Assembly (NCBI GenBank): GCA_021817355.1
Contig: JAKAVI010000311.1
Span: 1 to 8,222 of the forward strand
Direction of reading: 5' to 3'
Source of the DNA: Pseudomonadota bacterium
GTDB taxonomy: Bacteria > Pseudomonadota > Alphaproteobacteria > Micropepsales > Micropepsaceae
Length of the DNA: 8,222 bases
Positions 1 through 5,970 of the stretch are shown here, in pieces. Below the pieces are notes generated by a model. That model saw only the letters and a list, made by a program, of their open reading frames with translations, searched no databases and was not told the DNA's origin. The position numbers and the translations under genes are program-made. The first letter of the stretch is position 1. The number at the start of each line of letters is the position of its first letter.

Positions 1-259
1 CTGGCGTGTTGGTATCATGACTTGCCGCCGGGGCTGCTCCCTCTTGGGTTGCATTGATATCGGCATGGCGTCACCAGCGCGCGCACGAGTGTTCCGGCAA
101 CTGGTTGCGTACGCTGCTACCACGAGGCGGGGCTTCTGGCTTTTGCTTAAGATCCCACGCCCGAGTGCGATGAGCTTTTTGTGCGACAGGCTTGCGACTT
201 AACGCCTGAGCCGTTGCCGGAAAAGCCTGCGCAAGTCCGCGATCTTGCTCCCACCTTTT
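1..259. other. Left-edge stretch with no supported gene
   Basis: I find no gene I can defend here. A plus-strand frame is open from the left edge to a stop at 200-202, and a minus-strand frame is open from about 198 to the edge. Both are short and compositionally unremarkable, and neither gives a product with recognisable motifs. Open frames of about 65 codons are expected by chance in DNA this GC-rich. Either could still be the end of a gene lying mostly outside the window. The right part is the 3' flank of the SDR gene and carries one weak inverted repeat, listed separately. Confidence 0.5.
187..229 (-). terminator. Weak stem-loop downstream of the SDR gene
   Basis: CAGGCTT at 187-193 is perfectly complementary to AAGCCTG at 223-229, giving a 7-bp stem with a 29-nt loop. 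Inside the loop, the minus-strand read CCG-GCAA-CGG could form a minor stem with a GNRA loop. It starts about 30 nt beyond the stop codon of the minus-strand SDR. No T-tract follows on the minus strand, so it is not a classical intrinsic terminator. It may only be a 3'-end stabilising structure or chance. Confidence 0.2.
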
Positions 260-1033
260 CTAAAGGCTACCGCGCAAACCACCACCATCAACATAGATCC
301 TCTGTCCGTTGACGTAAGGATTGGCGACGGACACCAGGAAGCAGACCACCGCCGCCACGTCATCGGGAACGCTAACGCGCCCAAATGGCGAACGATCATC
401 AAGTGCCGAGATATCAGCTCCCGTGCGCGCTTTTGCCAGGCGTCGGCCCATCTCCGTCACGGTCAGGCTCGGCGCCACAATATGCGTACGGATACCGTTC
501 GACGCCTCCTCCTTGGCCAGGGTCTGCGCCAACGCCTCCATCGCCGCCTTACCCATATTATATGGGGCACCATTGGCACCCATGGTCTGAGTTGCGACCG
601 ACGAAATCATTACGATGTCACCACGCGTCTGCTTGCGCATGTACGGCAGAACAAGCTTCGAGAGAAAGTGCGGTGCCAGCGCATGCACTCGCACCACCCG
701 CTCGAGTTCGGCAGGGTCGGTGTCGGCAACACTGCGTCCGGAACTTGCGATCCCAGCATTGTTGACGAGAATTCCGATCCCGCCAAAATCTTCAGCCACC
801 GCCGCCACCATGGACTCGACCGCCGAAAAATCATCAACCGCGGCACGATAACATCGTGCCTTGCGTCCTATCGCCTCGATCGCGGCAACCACGTTTCTGG
901 CTTCACCTTCCTCGCGGCGGAAATTTACCGCCACGTCAGCTCCGGCTTCTGCCAGTTTGAGCGCGATGGCCTTGCCGATACCGCGGCTTCCACCTGTGAC
1001 AAGCGCAACCCGACCCTTCAGGGATATTTCCAT
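260..1033 (-). CDS. SDR family NAD(P)-dependent oxidoreductase (FabG-like)
   Basis: This is a 257-aa classical short-chain dehydrogenase/reductase, a cytosolic enzyme that interconverts an alcohol and a ketone using NAD(P)(H). The cofactor motif TGGSRGIG is at residues 13-20, NNAG at 91-94, the probable catalytic Ser145 in an ISSV context, and the YxxxK pair at Tyr158/Lys162. The C-terminal YVNGQ...VDGGG is typical of FabG-like enzymes, and the length matches the family. The position that is usually the tetrad Asn (VNLxAPF) reads VHALAPH, so it is His117. I chose the ATG at 1033 because AGGAG lies 7 nt upstream; the upstream TTG at 1039 would sit on top of that Shine-Dalgarno. Substrate is unknown. 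The family resembles 3-oxoacyl-ACP reductase, but with no fatty-acid synthesis genes nearby a degradative or secondary-metabolic role is equally possible. It is transcribed alone, diverging from dusA. Confidence 0.9.
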   Translation of the reverse strand: MEISLKGRVALVTGGSRGIGKAIALKLAEAGADVAVNFRREEGEARNVVAAIEAIGRKARCYRAAVDDFSAVESMVAAVAEDFGGIGILVNNAGIASSGRSVADTDPAELERVVRVHALAPHFLSKLVLPYMRKQTRGDIVMISSVATQTMGANGAPYNMGKAAMEALAQTLAKEEASNGIRTHIVAPSLTVTEMGRRLAKARTGADISALDDRSPFGRVSVPDDVAAVVCFLVSVANPYVNGQRIYVDGGGLRGSL

Positions 1034-1040
1034 TTCCAAT

Positions 1041-1045
1041 CTCCT
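1041..1045 (-). promoter_or_regulatory. Ribosome binding site of the SDR gene
   Basis: On the minus strand this reads AGGAG, 7 nt before the ATG at 1033 and only 1 nt before the in-frame TTG at 1039. The spacing selects the ATG as the start. Confidence 0.7.
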
Positions 1046-1479
1046 TTGCCTGGATGATTTCAGGGTTGGACGATATTCTCCAGCAAAATTCCCTCACCAT
1101 TCCGGGCAGACGGTATCTTCGGCGCAGCTGGGTCAGACGGGAAAATTTCCATCAGCCGTCACCCTCATCCCGAACCCAACCCTCGCCGCATGCACCGCGC
1201 GGTCCGCCCGCTGATGGCGTAGTCCCGCCCAAACATGACCGCAGTTCAGCGCCATACCCTCCGCCTTTCAGGACGGAGTGGAAGTCAGGCAACGACATTG
1301 GTGCACATCGCGGCGTCATCAGGAGCCGGACCACCTTGGCGTATTTGCGTCGGCAACTTGGGACGGGGCCCGTGGTCCGGCCCGCCCAGCCTGCCGCTTA
1401 AAGCTGTGCGAGCCCTCCGCGCTCCAAGACCAGACCTTGGACAATGTCGGCACGGTCGCATAGCATGACAACGTTCACC

Positions 1480-1505
1480 CTGGTGCAGGGGTGACCTTGC
1501 ACCAG
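1480..1505 (+). promoter_or_regulatory. Perfect hairpin upstream of dusA
   Basis: CTGGTGCA at 1480-1487 is perfectly complementary to TGCACCAG at 1498-1505. The inner bases extend the stem by one G-T and two G-C pairs, giving an 11-bp stem closed by GTGA, which as RNA is a GNRA tetraloop. It lies 29 nt before the dusA ATG. No T-tract follows, so it is unlikely to be a simple terminator. It may be a 5'-leader element or a dyad operator. Confidence 0.45.
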
Positions 1506-1534
1506 ATCCCACCAAACCGGATTTTCCGAACAGA

Positions 1535-2518
1535 ATGAACGAATTAAGCCACCGTGTCTGTTGCGCGCCGATGATGGAGTGGACCGACAGGCATTGCCGC
1601 ATGCTCCACCGGCTGCTCTCGCGCCGGACCCGTCTCTATACGGAGATGGTGACTGCTGAAGCCGCTATCCGCGGCGACCGGGACCGGCTGCTTGGGTTCG
1701 ATACAATGGAGCATCCGGTGGCGCTTCAGCTCGGCGGCAGCGAACCGGCTAGGGTGGCAGAAGCTGCGCGCATCGGTGCCGAATTCGGCTATGACGAGAT
1801 CAATCTCAATGTCGGCTGCCCCTCGGACCGCGTTCAATCTGGACGTTTCGGGGCCTGCCTGATGGCCGAGCCCGAACTGGTCGGCGACTGCATCGCAGCG
1901 ATGCGCGCGGCGGTGTCTCTCCCGGTGACCATAAAATGCCGTCTCGGTATTGACGACCAGGACCCCCAGCAGGCTTTTCGCAGTCTCATCCGCGCCGGCA
2001 AAGGGGCTGGCGCAACGATCTTTATCATCCATGCCCGCAAGGCCTGGCTCAAAGGCCTGTCCCCGAAGGAGAACCGCGAGATCCCCCCCCTGGACTATGC
2101 GCTTGTCCATGCCATCAAGGCCGAAAACCCCGAACTTACGATTGTTCTCAACGGCGGACTTACGCGCCTGGACGATGCGCAGGCCCAGCTGGCTCATGTT
2201 GATGGCGTGATGTTCGGCCGTGCCGCCTATCAAAATCCTGAGCTTCTTGCCGCAGTCGATGCGAGGTTCTTCGGTGAGGTACCAATTGATCTGGACGAGG
2301 CACTGGAGCAATGGTGCAGCTATGTTGCCAGACAGCTCACCACAGGCGTACCCCTGCAGGCGATGACCCGCCACATGCTCGGCCTATTTGCGGGCCGCCC
2401 AGGCGCACGCCTGTTTCGCCGGCAGCTTTCAGAGCAGGCCCCAAAGGCCGGCGCCGGTATCGAGGTGCTGCGCACAGCCCTCGCCTTCGTTCACTCTCCT
2501 CACAGGTCCGCTGCTTGA
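1535..2518 (+). CDS. dusA: tRNA-dihydrouridine synthase A (DusA)
   Basis: This 327-aa FMN-dependent enzyme reduces uridine to 5,6-dihydrouridine in the tRNA D-loop; in E. coli, DusA acts at U20/U20a. The N-terminal APMMEWTDRHCR (residues 11-22) is a Dus hallmark. The catalytic cysteine is Cys95 in NVGCPS. FMN-contacting positions include Lys134 (TIKCRLG), His166 (IIHARKAW), the NGG at 206-208 and the GR at 228-229. The segment HARKAWLKGLSPKENREIPPLDY (166-188) distinguishes DusA from DusB and DusC. Length is normal for DusA. The ATG at 1535 leaves a short, family-typical leader before the first strand; the Shine-Dalgarno is poor. Its TGA overlaps the ATG of the permease gene by one base, so the two are probably co-transcribed and translationally coupled. 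An 8-C run (2083-2090) lies in the IPPL codons without breaking the frame. Confidence 0.97.
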   Translation: MNELSHRVCCAPMMEWTDRHCRMLHRLLSRRTRLYTEMVTAEAAIRGDRDRLLGFDTMEHPVALQLGGSEPARVAEAARIGAEFGYDEINLNVGCPSDRVQSGRFGACLMAEPELVGDCIAAMRAAVSLPVTIKCRLGIDDQDPQQAFRSLIRAGKGAGATIFIIHARKAWLKGLSPKENREIPPLDYALVHAIKAENPELTIVLNGGLTRLDDAQAQLAHVDGVMFGRAAYQNPELLAAVDARFFGEVPIDLDEALEQWCSYVARQLTTGVPLQAMTRHMLGLFAGRPGARLFRRQLSEQAPKAGAGIEVLRTALAFVHSPHRSAA

Positions 2519-3354
2519 TGCTGCACCAGTTTGCCACCTCTGAAGCCCATCTGGGCATGCTTGCTCTGGGGCTTGTGATCGCCGGAACCGCGGGCGGATT
2601 GATTGCCGGCATGCTCGGCGTCGGTGGCGGCATCGTCATCGTTCCGATCCTCTATCATGTCCTGGCAGGGCTCGGCTTTGACGACCAGCTGCGCATGCAT
2701 CTGGCGGCCGGGACCTCTCTGGCCACGATCATCCCGACCTCGATTTCCTCGCTGCGGGCTCACGCAAAGCGTGGTAATGTCGACTGGGCGTTGCTGCGCA
2801 AATGGATCCTTCCCATGATCGGCGGGGTCATGCTTGGCACGTCGCTCTCAGGACTGATAAGTGGCAACACGCTGGCCTTCATCTTCGCCTGCGTAGCCCT
2901 TCCTATCGCCGCCAACATGGCTTTTGGCAAAGACAGCTGGCGTCTTGCGAATGAACTGCCCAAGGGCCTGGGCGGCAGTGCCATCGCCGCAGGCATCGGC
3001 TGGCTGTCGTCGATGATGGGACTGGGTGGTGGAACCTTGGGCGTGCCCATCATGAGCCATTGCAACTATCCTATTCACCGCGCCGTAGGCACCGCCTCGG
3101 CCTTCGGCGTCATCATATCGATCCCCGCGACCCTCGGCATGGCGCTGGCAGGCTGGAATACGCCGGGATTGCCCGTGGGCTCGCTTGGCTATGTGAGCCT
3201 TCTGGGTTTCATCCTGATTGCGCCGGCATCCGTCCTGATGGCGCCGGTTGGCGCCAATCTTGCCCACAAAATGGACCGCAAACGTCTGCGTGCAGTTTTT
3301 GCACTCTTCATCGCCATTACCGCCGCCCGCATGCTATGGAATGCCGTTGGCTGA
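2518..3354 (+). CDS. TauE/SafE family permease (probable anion/sulfite exporter)
   Basis: This is a 278-aa hydrophobic inner-membrane protein of the TauE/SafE (DUF81) family, whose characterised members export or import sulfite, sulfoacetate and other organosulfur or small anions. An internal duplication is visible. GMLGVGGGIVIVP (31-43) is echoed by SMMGLGGGTLGVP (165-177), and AAGTSLATIIPTSISS (63-78) is echoed by AVGTASAFGVIISIPA (189-204). This two-repeat pattern and about eight membrane segments are typical of the family. The frame is open further upstream inside dusA, but I chose the ATG at 2518 because it sits directly at the dusA stop (TGATG) and gives the normal family length with a short N-terminus before the first membrane segment. 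Expression is likely coupled to dusA. The substrate cannot be read from sequence. Confidence 0.9.
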   Translation: MLHQFATSEAHLGMLALGLVIAGTAGGLIAGMLGVGGGIVIVPILYHVLAGLGFDDQLRMHLAAGTSLATIIPTSISSLRAHAKRGNVDWALLRKWILPMIGGVMLGTSLSGLISGNTLAFIFACVALPIAANMAFGKDSWRLANELPKGLGGSAIAAGIGWLSSMMGLGGGTLGVPIMSHCNYPIHRAVGTASAFGVIISIPATLGMALAGWNTPGLPVGSLGYVSLLGFILIAPASVLMAPVGANLAHKMDRKRLRAVFALFIAITAARMLWNAVG

Positions 3355-3358
3355 GCAT

Positions 3359-3409
3359 CTGCGGATCTCCTGGCGCTGCAGCTATGCAGTCATGCCGCCC
3401 CATCCGCAG
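3359..3409. terminator. Two-tier stem-loop between convergent genes
   Basis: CTGCGGAT at 3359-3366 pairs perfectly with ATCCGCAG at 3402-3409. Inside it, CTGCA (3376-3380) and TGCAG (3385-3389) form a second stem with a GCTA loop. It begins 4 nt after the permease stop and lies about 40 nt beyond the phosphomutase stop on the other strand, which suits a shared transcript end. No T-tract is present on either side, so factor-independent termination is not demonstrated. Confidence 0.35.
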
Positions 3410-3449
3410 CGCCATGAAAGCGATGCCGTTTGCAGACAATATGGCCGCT

Positions 3450-4958
3450 TCAGATCTTCTGATCGTATGTGCCAACTTCGGGATGGCGCGACAGCCGCCC
3501 ATCGAGGTCCTGGAACATGGCGCGCATCTGTGCCTCGGATGCAGGGCTTTCAACCACCACGACCAGTGAAGGCTTGTTGGACGATGCGCGTACCAGTCCC
3601 CAGGTTCCGTCTTCCAGCGTGACGCGTACCCCGTTGACGGTAACAAGGCGAACGATCTTCTGGCCAAGGACGGTGTCACCGCGCTGCATCAGATCCTGAT
3701 ATTCCGCGGTCAGCGCTGCGACGACGTCATACTTCTTCTCGTCGGGACAATAGGGCGCCATAGTGGGCGAACCCCAGGTCTTGGGCAGCTCAGACACCAG
3801 CTGGCTCATGGAGCGCCCGCCTGCGCGGTCGAGCATCTCAAGGATAGCGATGGCAGCGACAATGCCGTCGTCATAGCCGCGACCAATCGGGGCACGGAAG
3901 AAATAGTGCCCCGATTTTTCAAAGCCGGCGGTCGCATCCATGTCATGAGTGTGGCGCTTCATGTAGGAATGTCCGGTTTTCCAGTAATCCGTTTTGGCTC
4001 CGTTACGCTGCAGGACTGGATCGATCTCGAATATCCCGGTCGATTTCACGTCGGCGACAAATCTGGCGTTCGGTATCCGGCACGACAGATCGCGGGCAAT
4101 AAGAACGCCGACCTTGTCGGCGAAAATTTCCTCGCCGGTGTCATCAACAACGCCGCAGCGGTCACAATCGCCATCAAAGCCCAGAGCGATCTCGGCCCCA
4201 TGCTGCTTCAGTGCGGCCGCCATGGCGTGCAGCATCTCCATATCCTCGGTATTGGGATTATATTTGGGAAAGGTATAATCGAGCTCTCCATCCATGACGA
4301 CGACCTCAGCTCCGATGCGCTTCAGCGCCTCTGGCGCAAAGGCGCCCGCCGTGCCATTGCCGCAGGCGGCCACCACCTTGATCGGACGGGAGAGCCGGTG
4401 CCCCTTGGTCAGATCGTCAAGATAGCGCGCGCGCATGCCATCAATGTGTCGATACTCGCCTCCCGCCCGGCGCTCGAAAGCGCCCGTGAGAACGATGTCT
4501 TTGAGGCGTGCCATTTCATCAGGGCCAAACGTCAGAGGTCGGTTCGTTCCCATCTTGACCCCGGTCCAGCCGTTTTCATTGTGGCTCGCCGTGACCATGG
4601 CCACGCAGGAGCAATCGAGCGCGAACTGCGCGAAATAACTCATCGGGGTCGTCGCCAGCCCGATGTCGAGGACCTCGCACCCGGCCTGCAGCAGACCGAG
4701 GCTGAGCGCCTGCTTGATGGAAAGCGAGTAGGCGCGATAGTCATGACCTGTCACCACCTGTGGCCGCACCCCCAGTTCATGAATTAGGGTACCCAGGCCC
4801 AGGCCAACCGCTTCTACGCCAAGAAGGTTGAGCTCGTTGCCGAATAGCCAGCGGGCGTCGTACTCGCGAAAGCCGTTCGGGCTGACCAGAGCCTCGGTTT
4901 CATAAGCGTAGCTGTTGGGCTTGAGGTCGGCGCGCGGTTTGAAACTCATGACATCCAT
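3450..4958 (-). CDS. Phosphomannomutase/phosphoglucomutase
   Basis: This is a 502-aa alpha-D-phosphohexomutase that interconverts 6-phospho and 1-phospho forms of mannose and/or glucose, supplying GDP-mannose or UDP-glucose for surface polysaccharides. The phosphoserine loop TASHN places the catalytic Ser at 125. The metal loop is at 262-267 and reads DGDCDR instead of the usual DGDGDR. The sugar-binding loop is FEKSGH (346-351) and the C-terminal phosphate-binding motif is RASSNKP (457-463). All four domains are therefore present. It is somewhat longer than the roughly 460-aa AlgC/PgmG type, mainly through an N-terminal extension of about 25 residues. The start may be the ATG at 4958 or the one at 4949, as neither has a strong Shine-Dalgarno. 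It is convergent with the permease gene and divergent from cobA. The names manB, algC, pgmG or noeK are used for relatives; sugar preference cannot be decided here. Confidence 0.93.
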   Translation of the reverse strand: MDVMSFKPRADLKPNSYAYETEALVSPNGFREYDARWLFGNELNLLGVEAVGLGLGTLIHELGVRPQVVTGHDYRAYSLSIKQALSLGLLQAGCEVLDIGLATTPMSYFAQFALDCSCVAMVTASHNENGWTGVKMGTNRPLTFGPDEMARLKDIVLTGAFERRAGGEYRHIDGMRARYLDDLTKGHRLSRPIKVVAACGNGTAGAFAPEALKRIGAEVVVMDGELDYTFPKYNPNTEDMEMLHAMAAALKQHGAEIALGFDGDCDRCGVVDDTGEEIFADKVGVLIARDLSCRIPNARFVADVKSTGIFEIDPVLQRNGAKTDYWKTGHSYMKRHTHDMDATAGFEKSGHYFFRAPIGRGYDDGIVAAIAILEMLDRAGGRSMSQLVSELPKTWGSPTMAPYCPDEKKYDVVAALTAEYQDLMQRGDTVLGQKIVRLVTVNGVRVTLEDGTWGLVRASSNKPSLVVVVESPASEAQMRAMFQDLDGRLSRHPEVGTYDQKI

Positions 4959-5033
4959 CTGAATCAGGTGACGGCTTTCTATAGCGCCGGAACTGTCTGC
5001 TGCCCATTTCCCGGCACCTTCGCAGTGTAGCCA

Positions 5034-5062
5034 TTTTCCCGAAATTTTTTATGTGATACAAT
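5034..5062 (+). promoter_or_regulatory. cobA: Candidate cobA promoter
   Basis: In a locally AT-rich tract, TACAAT (5057-5062) matches the sigma-70 -10 consensus at five of six positions. TTTTCC (5034-5039), 17 bp upstream, matches the -35 consensus weakly. Transcription would begin around 5069, leaving an 8-nt leader before the ATG at 5077 or about 20 nt before the ATG at 5089. The contrast with the surrounding GC-rich DNA supports a control region. Confidence 0.4.
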
Positions 5063-5073
5063 ATATATAACAT
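5051..5073. promoter_or_regulatory. AT-rich inverted repeat overlapping the cobA promoter
   Basis: ATGTGATA (5051-5058) and TATAACAT (5066-5073) are inverted copies with one mismatch in eight positions, separated by 7 bp. The dyad covers the candidate -10 box and ends 3 bp before the ATG at 5077, a position suited to repression. I cannot assign it to a regulator. Its layout does not match the FNR/FixK consensus TTGAT-N4-ATCAA or the CRP consensus. Confidence 0.35.
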
Positions 5074-5076
5074 TTA

Positions 5077-5946
5077 ATGGTATGTGTAATGTCCATTCCC
5101 CTGAGAGCCGCCGAACGTAACGCAATCGCCCGCCTCGCCGAGGGCCTCAGCCTGCCGAAATTCGTGAGGGGCTCGGTCTGGTTGGCGGGTGCCGGCCCTG
5201 GCGACCCCGGGCTGATCACGGCCCTTGGCCTTTTTGCCCTGGCCGGGGCAGATGCCGTGCTTTATGACGCGCTTCTCAATCCGCTCCTGCTGGAGCTGGT
5301 GCGACCAGGCGCCGAACTCATTTTCGCCGGCAAACGCCGCGGCCAGCCCAGCTGCAAACAGTCAGAAATTTCCGCGACGCTGATCCGCCTTGCCCGTGCC
5401 GGCAAACGCGTCCTGCGCCTCAAGGGTGGAGATCCCTTTGTCTTTGGCCGAGGCGCGGAAGAAGCCCTCAGTCTTGCCCGCGCCGGCATCAACTTCCGCA
5501 TCGTCCCTGGCGTCACGGCCGGCATTGGCGGACTTGCCTATGCCGGAATTCCCCTGACCATGCGTGACACCAATCACAGTGTCACCTTTATCACCGGCCA
5601 CGACGCCAAAGGTCGGTTGGCGAACTTTGACTGGAACGCATTGGCCCGCGCCACCCCCCTGCTCGTAGCCTACATGGCGCTCGCCCATGCAGACGAAATC
5701 GCCGCCAGTCTGCTTGCCGCCGGGCGCGCGCCTCAGACACCAGCTGCGATCATCAGCGCCGCCACGACCGGGCAACAAGCCCGACAACTCACCACCCTCG
5801 CAAATCTTGGCGAAGCAGCGCGCCATGCTCAGTCGCCTGCGCTCCTTGTCATCGGTGAGAATGTCGGCCTCGCCGAGGAACTCGACTGGGTCAGCACCGC
5901 CCTCAGCGAGCAATCTTCCCCGCCGCAACGCCGTTCCGTGCTATGA
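5077..5946 (+). CDS. cobA: Uroporphyrinogen-III C-methyltransferase (SUMT)
   Basis: This 289-aa cytosolic SAM-dependent enzyme methylates uroporphyrinogen III at C2 and C7 to precorrin-2, the branch point to siroheme and cobalamin. GAGPGDP (38-44), LRLKGGDPFVFGRG (113-126), PGVTAG (144-149) and the GIPLT segment (157-161) are signature SUMT motifs. In the usual family motif VGKRxGxxxxxQ, this protein reads AGKRRGQPSCKQ. Length fits a single-domain SUMT with a roughly 30-residue N-terminal extension; no fused CysG dehydrogenase/ferrochelatase domain is present. Either ATG 5077 or ATG 5089 could be the start. Neither has a Shine-Dalgarno, and 5089 gives the more ordinary N-terminus MSIPLRAAE. 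The DUF218 gene follows after 24 bp on the same strand, suggesting one transcript. In alphaproteobacteria cobA often accompanies sulfite or nitrite reductase genes, but none is visible here. Confidence 0.95.
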   Translation: MVCVMSIPLRAAERNAIARLAEGLSLPKFVRGSVWLAGAGPGDPGLITALGLFALAGADAVLYDALLNPLLLELVRPGAELIFAGKRRGQPSCKQSEISATLIRLARAGKRVLRLKGGDPFVFGRGAEEALSLARAGINFRIVPGVTAGIGGLAYAGIPLTMRDTNHSVTFITGHDAKGRLANFDWNALARATPLLVAYMALAHADEIAASLLAAGRAPQTPAAIISAATTGQQARQLTTLANLGEAARHAQSPALLVIGENVGLAEELDWVSTALSEQSSPPQRRSVL

Positions 5947-5958
5947 ACCTTGCCGGTT

Positions 5959-5963
5959 GGGAG
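5959..5963 (+). promoter_or_regulatory. Ribosome binding site of the DUF218 gene
   Basis: GGGAG ends 7 nt before the ATG at 5971. This favours that ATG over the in-frame TTG at 5950, which lies upstream of the site. Confidence 0.6.
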
Positions 5964-5970
5964 ACAGGCC

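Larger units (their letters stand above)
1034..1534. other. Long intergenic region between the divergent SDR and dusA genes
   Basis: About 500 bp separate the two divergent start codons. Short open frames occur on both strands, but their translations are rich in Pro, Arg and Gly with no recognisable motif, so I treat them as non-coding. The SDR end holds its ribosome binding site. The dusA end holds a strong hairpin (1480-1505). No convincing sigma-70 promoter, tRNA or repeat was seen. It must contain promoters for both flanking genes and could hide a small RNA or a decayed gene. Confidence 0.5.

Noticed and set aside
1..200. Possible transposase remnant on the minus strand at the left edge
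   Set aside because: A loose resemblance to the basic C-terminal part of IS110-type transposases was considered, but there is no catalytic motif, no terminal repeat and no continuous alignment I could defend.
245..1057. A 270-codon plus-strand open frame opposite the SDR gene
   Set aside because: It is the antisense shadow of a clear SDR. Its translation is rich in Arg and His and has no domain motifs.
1152..1334. Small minus-strand open frame in the SDR-dusA gap
   Set aside because: It has no plausible ribosome binding site, is rich in Gly/Arg/Pro and lacks motifs, so it is treated as chance.
1544..2374. A 276-codon minus-strand open frame inside dusA
   Set aside because: The opposite strand encodes an unmistakable DusA with all motifs; the antisense frame is a consequence of GC-rich codon usage.
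2311..2517. Extended N-terminus for the TauE/SafE permease within dusA
   Set aside because: The extension is hydrophilic, Pro/Arg-rich, fully inside dusA, and absent from the family; the ATG at the dusA stop fits better.
3906..4787. A 293-codon plus-strand open frame inside the phosphomutase gene
   Set aside because: It is antisense to the conserved catalytic domains of the phosphomutase and has no recognisable features.
2518..5946. A sulfur-assimilation island linking the TauE/SafE permease and cobA
   Set aside because: Siroheme and sulfite export could be related, but the two genes are in separate transcripts with a phosphomutase between them, and no sulfite reductase or sulfonate genes are visible.
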